Virus record (IMG/VR): IMGVR_UViG_3300030329_002768
Location: 1-30,846 of that record
Reading direction: 5' to 3' (one strand)
Length of the DNA stretch: 30,846 bases
DNA from: a virus
Positions 12,645 to 21,152 of the stretch are shown one piece after another. Each line of letters opens with the position of its first letter. The first letter of the stretch is position 1. A program made the translations under genes and the position numbers. Below the pieces are notes generated by a model, which saw only the letters and a list, made by a program, of their open reading frames with translations, made no database searches and was not told where the DNA came from.

Positions 12645-15600
12645 TCAACCTGAATGGGTTTCGTTTTCCATGAAGGCGTTGTAGATTGCTCGCTCATCAG
12701 GGCTGAGGGCGGAGTAATCTACTTCATTCACGTTGTCTGTGACCCACTCTAGGAAGTTCTGTTCCATGTCTGCCTCGTCGTCGGCCACCTCTGCGGCAAC
12801 TACCTGTTGAACGATGCTATTATCGCACACGCAGTCACCTGCGAGGCAATCTACACAGTCCCAATCTTCATCACCGAAGTCAACGGCGGCCTCTGCGAGA
12901 CCCAAGTCCATGAACGCCTGTGCATCTGCATCTGCCGTTTCCAACAGTGCAGGGCAGTTAGTGACACAGGCACTCTCCTGAAGCCCGCAAGGGCAGACAG
13001 GTTCCTTCTGCAAGGTTTGAGTGTCCATGTCCCACACATAGACGCCAGCGTCAGTGGAATCTTCATCAATCCACTTCTGCTCGACATCTTCACAGGGGCC
13101 ACAGTCCTTGGCGGGTGACGAACAAGCCTCGACTTGGGACAGGGGTTTGATGGTTGTTACCCCGCCCTTTGTCTCAGTGACCATGACTTCTCCCTTGGTG
13201 TTCTGGGAGGCAGTCTTCTTGGTCTTGTTGCTCTTACCCTTCTTCCACGCATCTGCGTCATGCTTGGCAATGACACCACACTGACCGAGATTGATTAGAC
13301 CGAAGTCGTAGTCAATCACATAGTGCGCCCCAATTTGAGCGGGGAACACCGAGTTGGATTTGAGGCATGAGCCATGATGACTCTTACCACGTCCGTCCTC
13401 TTCAGTATAGTAATCACCAAAGGCATCCAACAAGATACCCTTTTCTGACGCCCACACGACATTGCCATTGACTGTCTCGCCAAACCATAGGTCTTGGGTG
13501 TTTGACCATAGGTGGATGCGAGGACTGATGTTGTCAGCCAATTTCTCACGCTCGTCAACCCATGCAATACGCATTGAGCCGTCGACCATTTGAGACATCA
13601 GATGAACACCATCGTTGTCAGATTTCTCGGCATAATTCAACGCCGCCGCAATTGCGAAGGTGTCTGTTTCATTACCAACGAAGTCTTTCGCCAATCGTGT
13701 GTCGCCATCCCACCAGCCTTCATCTTCACCGAACTTGCGAAGGTGGCGGTCTTCTACCACTCCATTGTGCATCAGTGTGATGTTGTCTGCTCGCATGGGA
13801 TGTGCGTTACGCTCGTTGATTGCACCGTTTGTCGCATAGCGGGTATGTACCATCCATGCGTCTGCCGTGTAATCTCTGTGATCCCGTGAACCAGCCAATG
13901 CTTCAACTAGCAGAGGCCCTGCCACAGTAGGCATGTCTGAGCCACTTTCGTAGCGTGACCAACCTGTTGCATAGCCGGTTCCCCAACTACTACGAGTCTT
14001 TGTCCAACCCGAATCAGATTCGTCACGAGGGCGAGCGGCTTTGCGAACTCGGCCACGGCCCTCATCAAACATTGCTACCCCGATGGATTGCTTTCCACGA
14101 CTGCCTAGTTCGCTGGTCAGAATCTTTCGCAGACCGAATGCCTCACGACGAGTGAGGTTCTTGTTGCGATACATCTTGACCAAACCACCAATCCCACAGT
14201 TTATCAGTAAGACAACTGCGCTCACTAAGAGCATTAAGGGGGACAGTGTGGCAATCAGCGAAACCACGCCAGCACCCAACGCAACCGCTTTGAAATCACG
14301 GTGTTTGTTGTGGTCACTCATCAGAGGATTACTGTTTCTGATGAAGTCAGACCAGCCGGGAGGGATTACTCCATCTTCGACCAATCCGAGGTGCTGGAAC
14401 AAGTCATCTGCTTTCGCAGTTGACGCACGACTTCGTACCACAGAGTGATGACTCATCTCCACAAGTGTTGCGATTTGTTCATCCCGGTCTTGGCCGGGCT
14501 TCAAATTGAATCGCATTCCGCCCATCGAGAGTGCAACAAGGCTATGCAAGAAGTAAAGCCATGCCAACATTGCATCTGAATTGAGCAACCCACCTTGTTG
14601 GCGGAACTCGACAGTGCCGTGTTTGGTTATTGCACCCATGTTGACGTTAGGGTATGAGCCACCGTCACCTGCACCACGCTCTGACGCAATCATATCAATT
14701 AAGTGTCGCGCCGCGCCGTGTTTTGCTTCGTTCAGCGCACGATATAGGACATCAGGGACATCTTGATCTTCGGGATCCCATTCTTCCCATGTCTGCGTGT
14801 AGGAAGGGAGGTAGTGGTCTCGCCCATGCGCACAGTAGCAGTTGATGAAATCCAGCCACATGTCTTTCCAGACTTGCGAATCAATCTCACCATCTTCATT
14901 GATGGCGAAGTCAATCTGCATCGCACCTGCCAACTTGGACAGAGCGTATGACTGCTCAATTCTACGTGCGTAGTTTCCAACGGGGTTACTGTAGTAACAG
15001 TTTCCTGAACGACGAGAGTAGTGCATGAGCATGTCAATTTGCTCTTGCATACCTGCGTAATTACAAACAATGGCGTTCATCCAATTGACCCAGAATGTTT
15101 CATCTGCGTTTAGGTCTTCGCCATTGTAGAACTTGTTTTCGATGCGACTGATGAACCGTCGCATGTCACCCTGATGTCCGTACTTTGTAATGCCGAAGTG
15201 GATGTGTTGACCGCACTGAATGTCAATGAATCCGCGCCCACCCTCTTCAGGGCCAGCCGTTCCACCGGGGATTCGGAACGATTTCAGCGCATCCATCAGA
15301 ATGGGAATACGCTTTGTCGCTCTCTCAATCGTCCATACAGGGGTCTTGATCTCAACACAGAACACATATCCGTTTTCTTCCATGTGCATTTCATCGTGCG
15401 AGGGATCCGAGTCCACGACAGAATCTAAACTACTGTCTACGCTCACCACGATTGCACTTTGGTCGGTTGCGGAGTAATCACCCGAATAGGCGTTTTGAGA
15501 AATCCCTTCAGCACGGAAGCCGCTCTTGATGTGCAGAACTATACTTTCCATTGTTGCTGAATAACTCATTGCGCCGTCATTGGGGAACTTGCATTCAATC

Positions 15601-16550
15601 TCAAACGAGCATGTTTGCTTCGTAGGGTTTGTGACGAATAAATCAGTGACCTTTTGGTATGAATCCGCCTTCACCTTCGACATAGCCTCGACCGCCGTTG
15701 ACGTATCGAGAAGCATGTTGATTTCGCCCACAAGTTTCTGCTCGTTCTTCTGAGCAGTTTCGATGCGCTCGTGAAGAGCAAGCATCGTTTTACCTGAAGG
15801 GCGACGACTTTCGTCTGAATGTTGGAGGCGATTCTCTGCATCCTGAAGCGCAATCTTAGCGGCCATCGTCTGTGCTTTGGCCGCATTCAACTGCGTCATT
15901 ACATTCTCAACATTCTTAGCAAACTTAGCCGCTTTGAAGTTGCGAACCTTGTCCACCTTTGCCTGTTCTGCCGCGATGTCAGTGACTTGTTCCTTGTCTG
16001 CCACAAGACCCTTGCGGATCTCGACATATTCAGAACCATCTCTGACTGCACCAACCACCAAACCGAAGCCGATGGTAGAAAGTAGCATCTGTACGGTCAG
16101 GTCCGTGAAAGACCCTAAGAGGAGAGTTGCCCCTCCAATTGCACCGATGACTGCAATGCGGGTCAACCCACCCTGTAGGATGCGGTTTTGGCGCTTGGCC
16201 TTTACCGCGAGTGAACGCAGGTGTTTGATGTGCGATAGGGTAATTTTATCGCGCACCGCCTGTGTCACACGTTCCCATTTGTCCTTGAAGGACAGGGTTG
16301 ACCACCGAGAGCGCTTCTTGTCGAGTCTTTGCCGGTGAAGGCTAGTTGCTCGACGGTTTGCGCGTCGGCTTGCACTACTACTGCTGGGCAGTAACTTGTA
16401 GGCAATGTCGTCGTTCATTTCACTGTCAAAGACAGTCTCCTCGATGCTGACAACGTGGTCTGCACCGAAGTGTGTTTCAGTAGCATCTGTTACTCCGCCC
16501 GAAAGCATTGCAACAAATACGAAAGCCATGAAAATCTTGTTGAAGTTCAT
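12645..16550 (-). CDS. Membrane-bound amidoligase fused to class II glutamine amidotransferase
   Basis: 1301 residues, ribosome site AGGAGG before ATG 16550. Order: signal-like helix (1-20); basic linker (55-85); membrane hairpin (about 129-170); coiled coil (about 175-300); Amidoligase_2-type ATP-dependent ligase (about 313-680) with FEIE (E317, E319), VEIKTP (E400), CGQHIHFG (H449, H451) and KHGTVEFRQQGG (E648, R650); hydrophobic segment (755-784); class II (Ntn) glutaminase (785-1095) with CGIGG (C785), HTRYATNG (R904), NAHP, HNG (N929, G930) and ETDT (D963); Cys-rich acidic tail (1140-1245). Known role of the parts: glutaminase frees ammonia, ligase joins an amine to a carboxylate. In this fusion C785 is internal, so cleavage before it would be needed for normal activity. 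Substrate unknown; cell-envelope or virion peptide modification is inferred. Confidence 0.8.
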   Translation of the reverse strand: MNFNKIFMAFVFVAMLSGGVTDATETHFGADHVVSIEETVFDSEMNDDIAYKLLPSSSSASRRANRRATSLHRQRLDKKRSRWSTLSFKDKWERVTQAVRDKITLSHIKHLRSLAVKAKRQNRILQGGLTRIAVIGAIGGATLLLGSFTDLTVQMLLSTIGFGLVVGAVRDGSEYVEIRKGLVADKEQVTDIAAEQAKVDKVRNFKAAKFAKNVENVMTQLNAAKAQTMAAKIALQDAENRLQHSDESRRPSGKTMLALHERIETAQKNEQKLVGEINMLLDTSTAVEAMSKVKADSYQKVTDLFVTNPTKQTCSFEIECKFPNDGAMSYSATMESIVLHIKSGFRAEGISQNAYSGDYSATDQSAIVVSVDSSLDSVVDSDPSHDEMHMEENGYVFCVEIKTPVWTIERATKRIPILMDALKSFRIPGGTAGPEEGGRGFIDIQCGQHIHFGITKYGHQGDMRRFISRIENKFYNGEDLNADETFWVNWMNAIVCNYAGMQEQIDMLMHYSRRSGNCYYSNPVGNYARRIEQSYALSKLAGAMQIDFAINEDGEIDSQVWKDMWLDFINCYCAHGRDHYLPSYTQTWEEWDPEDQDVPDVLYRALNEAKHGAARHLIDMIASERGAGDGGSYPNVNMGAITKHGTVEFRQQGGLLNSDAMLAWLYFLHSLVALSMGGMRFNLKPGQDRDEQIATLVEMSHHSVVRSRASTAKADDLFQHLGLVEDGVIPPGWSDFIRNSNPLMSDHNKHRDFKAVALGAGVVSLIATLSPLMLLVSAVVLLINCGIGGLVKMYRNKNLTRREAFGLRKILTSELGSRGKQSIGVAMFDEGRGRVRKAARPRDESDSGWTKTRSSWGTGYATGWSRYESGSDMPTVAGPLLVEALAGSRDHRDYTADAWMVHTRYATNGAINERNAHPMRADNITLMHNGVVEDRHLRKFGEDEGWWDGDTRLAKDFVGNETDTFAIAAALNYAEKSDNDGVHLMSQMVDGSMRIAWVDEREKLADNISPRIHLWSNTQDLWFGETVNGNVVWASEKGILLDAFGDYYTEEDGRGKSHHGSCLKSNSVFPAQIGAHYVIDYDFGLINLGQCGVIAKHDADAWKKGKSNKTKKTASQNTKGEVMVTETKGGVTTIKPLSQVEACSSPAKDCGPCEDVEQKWIDEDSTDAGVYVWDMDTQTLQKEPVCPCGLQESACVTNCPALLETADADAQAFMDLGLAEAAVDFGDEDWDCVDCLAGDCVCDNSIVQQVVAAEVADDEADMEQNFLEWVTDNVNEVDYSALSPDERAIYNAFMENETHSG

Positions 16551-17540
16551 AACGATTCCTCCTGTTTACACGTTTCATCTACACACATGGGTTGTTAATC
16601 CATTTTGACGCCCGCGATATTCTGCGGATTGTGTGACGCATACTATGTCCTTCCTCTGGCGAGGTTCTGCACAAGGTGTAGCGTGACAACAGACCGAAGT
16701 CCCTTGTTGCCAATGCGCTCACCAAGCACGTCTACTCGTTTTTCACGCTGACATCTCTGCCCTCGCGCCGTCATAAGCAATTCCGAGTCCATACCAATCC
16801 CTAAAGATTGCGTGGGTGATGAATCCCAAGATATGCGATTTTGACTGCAATGATACTATAATTCTCTTGCAGTCATCACACAGTGTCGGTTCAATTCTAT
16901 GTCAGAGCGAGGCTTGCCCTTTACTAATGGCCTCATTGTTTTTCTAGGGCGGTCGGACTCTGTAATACCTCCTTTCCTTTCAACTTTTCAGTTTCCGTTG
17001 TCTTGCTACCTCGTAGCAGATCTGCTCTCATTACTGTCAGCATCATCGAATGAACCTCTGACGAACTCTGGCAGTCTCTTTGACTAGTGGTGCTATGCGG
17101 GGTTTGTCTGCGGCTTGAGCAGTTTGTCTTGTCATTGACTCTCGATCCGTATTTGATCGGAACCCTTGCATTCGTTCGACCTAAGCACCTACCGGATTGT
17201 TTTCGGTAATTCCTCTTGCGAGGCAATAGAACCTACACCGAACCGTGTGATTCGGTGACTGTCTGATTCCACCTAACAGTTTTGACCTTTCGGTCGCTAC
17301 CGCTTTCCCGCTACTTTGTAGTCGGGGCGGCCCCCAATTGGGGCCGGGAGGTAATGACGGCCTCCCGACCCGCTCTGGGGTATTGGCATTTTCATGCTTC
17401 TTCATATTCCCAATATATCCATCGGTTATTTGATAGCACAATCTTCAACTTAGCCATGTTGGTGCATCCCTCCTTGCCTTTTCGGCATTCCCGTCGGAGG
17501 CAGGGGGTTTGACCCCCCTGCACTCACAATCGGGGCCGTT
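16551..17540 (-). ncRNA. Hairpin-rich non-coding region A, candidate large structured RNA
   Basis: About 990 bases with no gene I can support. At least 13 hairpins lie in 16842-17521, among them 9-bp TGACTGCAA/TTGCAGTCA (16842-16875), TGCTAC/GTAGCA (17004-17018), CGATC/GATCG (17143-17159), TACCG/CGGTA (17190-17208), CACCGAA/TTCGGTG (17236-17257), CGGCCCC/GGGGCCG (17328-17346), CGGGAGG/CCTCCCG (17345-17367), a nested stem at 17469-17500, and GCAGGGGG/CCCCCTGC (17500-17521). On the minus strand the stems at 17212-17223 and 17284-17295 have GCAA and GAAA tetraloops (GNRA type), which favours a minus-strand RNA leading into the amidoligase gene. Part may act as a very long leader. Bases 16551-16841 show little. 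Confidence 0.45.
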
Positions 17541-18122
17541 TCAACTCTCGTATGCGCCATACTCATCTGCATGAGTTTCGCAACATCCGTAGTTGGCAAC
17601 CAAGTCAGTTTCTTCACACTCTTCGATTGCACACGTTTTTGGGTAGTTGTCTTCGACCCACTTTACCATGTCAATGAGTTCAGGCCCAAAGCCGTCAGGC
17701 ATGAACATCGGGTCTTGTGAACCCGCAAGGCTTGGTCGCATCTTGAACATATAGAGCCACGACACCCATTCCTTGATCTTCCCCGGAACCGAGTCTTGCA
17801 TCATTTCATGTTCATACATGTCCCACCATGCTTTGTCAGGGTTTTCAGCATTCATGTTTGACCACATTCGTTGCAATACCTTTGCGGCACCATGCTCTTT
17901 GACCCACCACCAAAACGGTTTCGGGTATTTTAGCGCATTTGCTACGGCTTCAGGCGTTTCCACTGTTTGCGGATGACAGTTCTCTGCGGGTGCTAGGGCT
18001 ACCAACACCGCTCTGAACTGCGATCGCAGTTTGCTCACTTCTTGATGTAGAGCCAACATCCATCCGAAGCCGAAGCCTACGGACAACATGCCGACAATCA
18101 CCATTATCATTCCATTTTCCAT
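17541..18122 (-). CDS. Single-span membrane protein with Cys-rich tail
   Basis: 193 residues from ATG 18122 (MENGMIMVIVGMLSVGFGFG...), since the longer frame to 18233 has no site; a GTGAT stands before this ATG. Residues 4-28 form one membrane helix, followed by a helical region and a tryptophan-rich middle (PKPFWWWVKEHGAAKVLQRM). The C-terminus has C-x4-C and CC-x2-H (about 170-187), a possible zinc site. Family unknown. It lies just upstream of structured region A. Confidence 0.55.
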   Translation of the reverse strand: MENGMIMVIVGMLSVGFGFGWMLALHQEVSKLRSQFRAVLVALAPAENCHPQTVETPEAVANALKYPKPFWWWVKEHGAAKVLQRMWSNMNAENPDKAWWDMYEHEMMQDSVPGKIKEWVSWLYMFKMRPSLAGSQDPMFMPDGFGPELIDMVKWVEDNYPKTCAIEECEETDLVANYGCCETHADEYGAYES

Positions 18123-18207
18123 TTTATCACTCTCGTGTGTCCTCTGTGTTGGGACATTGCGGGAGGGGCCAACGTATTGACTCGCCCTCTCCGCGTCTTG
18201 ACACAGT

Positions 18208-18372
18208 TCAATAGAAGTGGGGGTTCTTTTCACGAATCGTTGTGTCTGCCCAAAGATCTGTTGTTGGTGTCCATAGGATTATTCGGTCTGCGAACATTTG
18301 CATGAATCGCTTCTCCCATTCTTCACCATCTGTTAGCAGTCGTGCTGGGTTTGTTATTGCTTCAGTCGTCAT
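18208..18372 (-). CDS. Small hypothetical protein (54 residues)
   Basis: ATG 18372 follows a very strong AGGAGGTGAGAG site inside the end of the upstream gene. The protein begins MTTEAITNPARLLTDGEEWE and has a helical middle and tryptophans. It overlaps the upstream gene by 11 nt. Not recognised. Confidence 0.55.
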   Translation of the reverse strand: MTTEAITNPARLLTDGEEWEKRFMQMFADRIILWTPTTDLWADTTIREKNPHFY

Positions 18373-18553
18373 TTTCTCTCACCTCCTTTTGACTTTCCAT
18401 TTTTTGTGGGAATGTTTGTAGGTGATTCGGGCGGATATACCCGATCACTGTGAGATTGTTCTCTTTTGGTGCTGGGGGCAACCCGTAGATCTTTCGTCGT
18501 AGGTCATCCACCATGTGTCGCAGTCTTCGTCGCAATGTTCGTTTGTATTTCAT
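18362..18553 (-). CDS. Small basic protein (63 residues)
   Basis: Arginine-rich N-terminal helix (MKYKRTLRRRLRHMVDDLRR) and polar C-terminus ending in acidic residues. Its start overlaps the stop of the next upstream gene. Likely a nucleic-acid-binding mini-protein; family unknown. Confidence 0.5.
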   Translation of the reverse strand: MKYKRTLRRRLRHMVDDLRRKIYGLPPAPKENNLTVIGYIRPNHLQTFPQKMESQKEVRENDD

Positions 18554-19035
18554 TCAATCACCTCTTTCATCCAAGGCCCGTGCATTTGGAACCCGAAGTA
18601 TCGGATGAAGTCGATTTCATTTGTCAAAGGTTGTTCGCACTTTTCATCTGCATAGGCCACATAGATGTCTGTTGGCAATAAAGTTTGTCGGTCTAAGATA
18701 CAAGATACCATCAATCCCGCAATCAACTCTACATTTTCTCTTCGTAGTGCCGTGCGTTCGTTTTGAATCTCTGTTGCTTCCCACCAATTCTCTCCGTTTA
18801 GATTTGGGATTCTACCGTATTCATCTGCAAGAATGATTTTTTCCATCTGTCGAGGTGGCGACCATAGTGAGGCTTCTCTACCATCTGGTAGGATGATTTT
18901 CTCTATGAGGTCGCAGGTTCTCTCTGTTTCTTGGATTTCCCACTCTACCTCTTTTTGGCGCTTTTTCTCTTTTTGTCGCTTTTTTCTCGCTTTCCACTCT
19001 CTCTTGGTTCTGTTCATTGCCCCTCTTCCTGTCAT
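18550..19035 (-). CDS. Basic coiled-coil hypothetical protein (161 residues)
   Basis: ATG 19035 lies 7 nt after AAGGAGG. The N-terminal 35 residues are nearly all K/R/E (KREWKARKKRQKEKKRQKEV), a highly charged helix, then a globular part (CDLIEKIILPDGREASLW...). A second helical segment (TEIQNERTALRRENVELIAG) follows. Family unknown. Confidence 0.55.
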   Translation of the reverse strand: MTGRGAMNRTKREWKARKKRQKEKKRQKEVEWEIQETERTCDLIEKIILPDGREASLWSPPRQMEKIILADEYGRIPNLNGENWWEATEIQNERTALRRENVELIAGLMVSCILDRQTLLPTDIYVAYADEKCEQPLTNEIDFIRYFGFQMHGPWMKEVIE

Positions 19036-19065
19036 CTCCATTCCTCCTTCATCGGTTGGGTGGTA

Positions 19066-19096
19066 GTGTGGTTGTGGTTGGTTGGTTGGTTGGTTG
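19066..19096. repeat. Short (GGTT)n tract
   Basis: Four or five tandem TTGG units in the gap upstream of the basic 161-residue gene's ribosome site side. Similar CCAACCAACC strings recur near 19390, 19430 and 19803-19839. Confidence 0.5.
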
Positions 19097-19102
19097 TCGT
19101 GT

Positions 19103-19411
19103 TCACCATTTCTTCCCCCTTCGCTTGTTGCGTCGTGCCTTGTTCTTACTCGCCTTCTTGCGTTCTTGCTTCTCGGCTCGCTCGGTCAATTGTCGGTGGT
19201 GTTCCTGATTCATGGCGAGTTGTTGCCATGATGACGACTTGATAATTCGTCGTGTTCGATAGCCACCTTGACGGCTTCGCACGTTGCCCGCATAACTCCG
19301 CTTGTGGATTGACACATAGGCACTTGCCTTCGTGTTCAAGTCGGGGTCGATGTCAAGTTCGGATTCACCGTACTTCCGTTGGTCGGTTGCGTGGTTGGTC
19401 ATTCGTTTCAT
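19103..19411 (-). CDS. Very basic protein (102 residues)
   Basis: ATG 19411 after AGGTGATAAC. The C-terminal third is a lysine/arginine/glutamate helix (RAEKQERKKASKNKARRNKR) and the middle is arginine-rich (GGYRTRRIIKSSSWQQ). Suited to RNA or DNA binding. It is the first gene downstream of structured region B on this strand, so an RNA-binding role with that region is worth a test, but it is only an idea. Confidence 0.5.
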   Translation of the reverse strand: MKRMTNHATDQRKYGESELDIDPDLNTKASAYVSIHKRSYAGNVRSRQGGYRTRRIIKSSSWQQLAMNQEHHRQLTERAEKQERKKASKNKARRNKRRGKKW

Positions 19412-20809
19412 GTTATCACCTGTTGAATCATCGGTTGGTTATCCAAACTCGCCACGGGGAGGCTGATTCGTGAGTTCGTGTAATCCCCAAGGGCATCCGA
19501 AAACGCCCTTGAGGATTATGTCGGTCACTCCTAGGCTTATGGGTGCTAGGAGGTCAATGGTGTGGTGGAACCACAGTGAATTATGCCACTACGAAGGCGC
19601 GATAATCTGCGCCGGAAGGCCGCCCTTGTCCCTGTTATTATTCACTCGGGGGGGCTAAATTGCGGAGGCTTCGACTTGTCCCCACGTCCTCGGACTAATG
19701 GGTGTATAGCGAAGTGGCACCGGCACCGATTGAGTGCCGGAGAACGTAAGACGATTGAAGGACGGTTGAACGATTGATTCAGCGAGTCCACTAGGTGAGG
19801 TGATTGGTTGTAATGTTGGCACGTTGCCAACCAACCAATAACGGTCAATTCAAGGGGGTGTGGCTAATCACCCCGTTAAGCCCATGAATTACACCGGCCC
19901 AACTCGTCACCCGCTTAGGTGCGTCATAGTTGAGGTCGCTGATGTGTGAGGGTTGTCAATCCCTACATCGTCCAATTGCTTCCCCGCTATCATGGCGGCG
20001 AACAATCGAATAATTGAGGTGTGGGGCTACTATCCCACACCTCGTTGAGTCTGCGCCGACTGACTAGATGACGGCCCTATCCCGTCCGCTTCCCAACTAT
20101 CAAACCTTGAATTGAATCAGACTTGCACACGTTGGCACAAATCGGTTTAGTTGATTACTGCCCTAGGCACTCAATCGCACACTTACACCTAAGTTCAATA
20201 TGCTCGCACCGAATCCACTTCATCAAATCCATTCGCCACCTATTCACCCTCAACCGTAAGCATTGGTTGAGGTCACTAAATCGCGCCCAATTCATGCCGA
20301 GGCAGTCATTGAGTTCAAGAGTTGAATCCACTTCATTCAAGGGGTTCATCCATTGGGACGGGGAACCGTCCTAATCAGTCGTCGTCCATCGCACCACACA
20401 CTTCAACGCGCTGATGTTCTCGGTTGTTGCGTGTGGTGGACTGTCCCCATTTCAGGGGCGGGAAGGACTCGCCTCACCCCTTGACGGGGTTCATTGACTC
20501 ATTGGATTAAGTGACTATCAATCACCGTACCAACCATGAATTAGATTCAAGGCCCTGATGAGGGTTGTATTTCACCCCTCTCAACCCTACTACGTAGGGC
20601 TAGGGTATAACCTTGACTGATGAAAAACGGCCTAAAATCAAGGGTTGAAATTGGGGGTCATAGGCACATCGAAATTATGCCCATTAGAGGCCCTAGAATA
20701 CCCCTAGAATCAACGCTTTTCTCTTCAGAGGGTCAAACTACTACAAACCGAAAAAACGCCAAAAATAGGCCCTCTCGCGTACGTATAGGTGGGCTACCCC
20801 CTTACAAGA
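19412..20809. ncRNA. Hairpin-rich non-coding region B, candidate large structured RNA
   Basis: About 1.4 kb without a gene I can support. Stems include CTCCTAG/CTAGGAG (19528-19552), TGTGGT/ACCACA (19561-19575), GGCGC/GCGCC (19596-19613), CCGGCAC/GTGCCGG (19720-19740), ATTGGTT/AACCAAT holding TTGGCA/TGCCAA (19803-19839), GGGGTG/CACCCC (19855-19874), GATGT/ACATC with AGGG/CCCT (19941-19969), a 10-bp GAGGTGTGGG/CCCACACCTC (20016-20043), CCTCAACC/GGTTGAGG (20248-20272), GGACGG-GGAA-CCGTCC (20356-20371), a nested stem at 20384-20441, ACCCC/GGGGT (20476-20490), AGGGTTG/CAACCCT (20561-20588) and CCCTAC/GTAGGG (20585-20599). The strand is unclear: GGAA loops favour +, the U-G stem at 19481 favours minus. 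Bases 20620-20809 hold no clear structure. Confidence 0.4.
19481..19518 (-). other. Stem-loop sharing arms with the one at 12578-12607
   Basis: Minus strand arms TAATCCTCAAGGGC and GCCCTTGGGGATTA form 14 pairs, one of them U-G, around a 10-nt loop. The + strand would have a C-A mismatch there, so the minus strand is the better RNA. About 70 nt upstream of ATG 19411. Confidence 0.55.
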
Positions 20810-20834
20810 TTTTTAATTTTTTTTTCAAAAAAAA
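20810..20834. terminator. T-run/A-run terminator, possibly two-way
   Basis: A T-rich run followed by eight A on the + strand. On the minus strand it gives T8 directly after the TGA (20835-20837) of the coiled-coil membrane gene, and on the + strand a T-run that could end a transcript of region B. Confidence 0.65.
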
Positions 20835-21152
20835 TCACAGGAGGCCAAAAAACTTGAATGCGAAAAATAGGAAAACCCCAACACCGCCTGTCCATGCGCT
20901 GACGATCTGGGCAACACGTTTGGTGATAAACTTGTCAAGGGAATAAACCGGCCCCTCTTTAATTTCCTTGATGTCCTTTGACACCATTTCAACAAGGGAG
21001 GAAATGCGTTCTGTCGCCGCTTCGTGATCGGCATTCATATCTTCCAATCGAACAAGTCTTGTTTCATGGCGGCGCAAATCCTCGCGCATATCCGTAACTT
21101 TGTCGTTAACAATGTCAATACGGGTCATTATAAGATCTGTCTGCCTCGACAT
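20835..21152 (-). CDS. Coiled coil plus C-terminal membrane helix, XhlA-like
   Basis: 105 residues. The N-terminal 70 residues are heptad-like (MTRIDIVNDKVTDMREDLRR and on), and the last 22 form one hydrophobic helix (QIVSAWTGGVGVFLFFAFKF). This architecture and size match XhlA-type phage lysis accessory proteins, which act with a holin in the inner membrane. Sequence support is only the layout. GAGGG precedes ATG 21152. Ends in a T-run terminator. Confidence 0.5.
   Translation of the reverse strand: MSRQTDLIMTRIDIVNDKVTDMREDLRRHETRLVRLEDMNADHEAATERISSLVEMVSKDIKEIKEGPVYSLDKFITKRVAQIVSAWTGGVGVFLFFAFKFFGLL

Noticed and set aside
14732-15070. 112-codon frame inside the amidoligase gene on the same strand
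   Set aside because: Out-of-frame shadow with no ribosome site; the main frame carries all conserved motifs.
16899-17441. Frames of 62-97 codons in region A on both strands
   Set aside because: They lack ribosome sites, overlap each other and run through strong hairpins; no sensible protein features.
20123-20374. Frame of 83 codons on the + strand in region B
   Set aside because: No ribosome site or promoter and a composition set by hairpin arms.
19412-20600. CRISPR array in region B
   Set aside because: The stems differ in sequence and spacing; there are no regular direct repeats.
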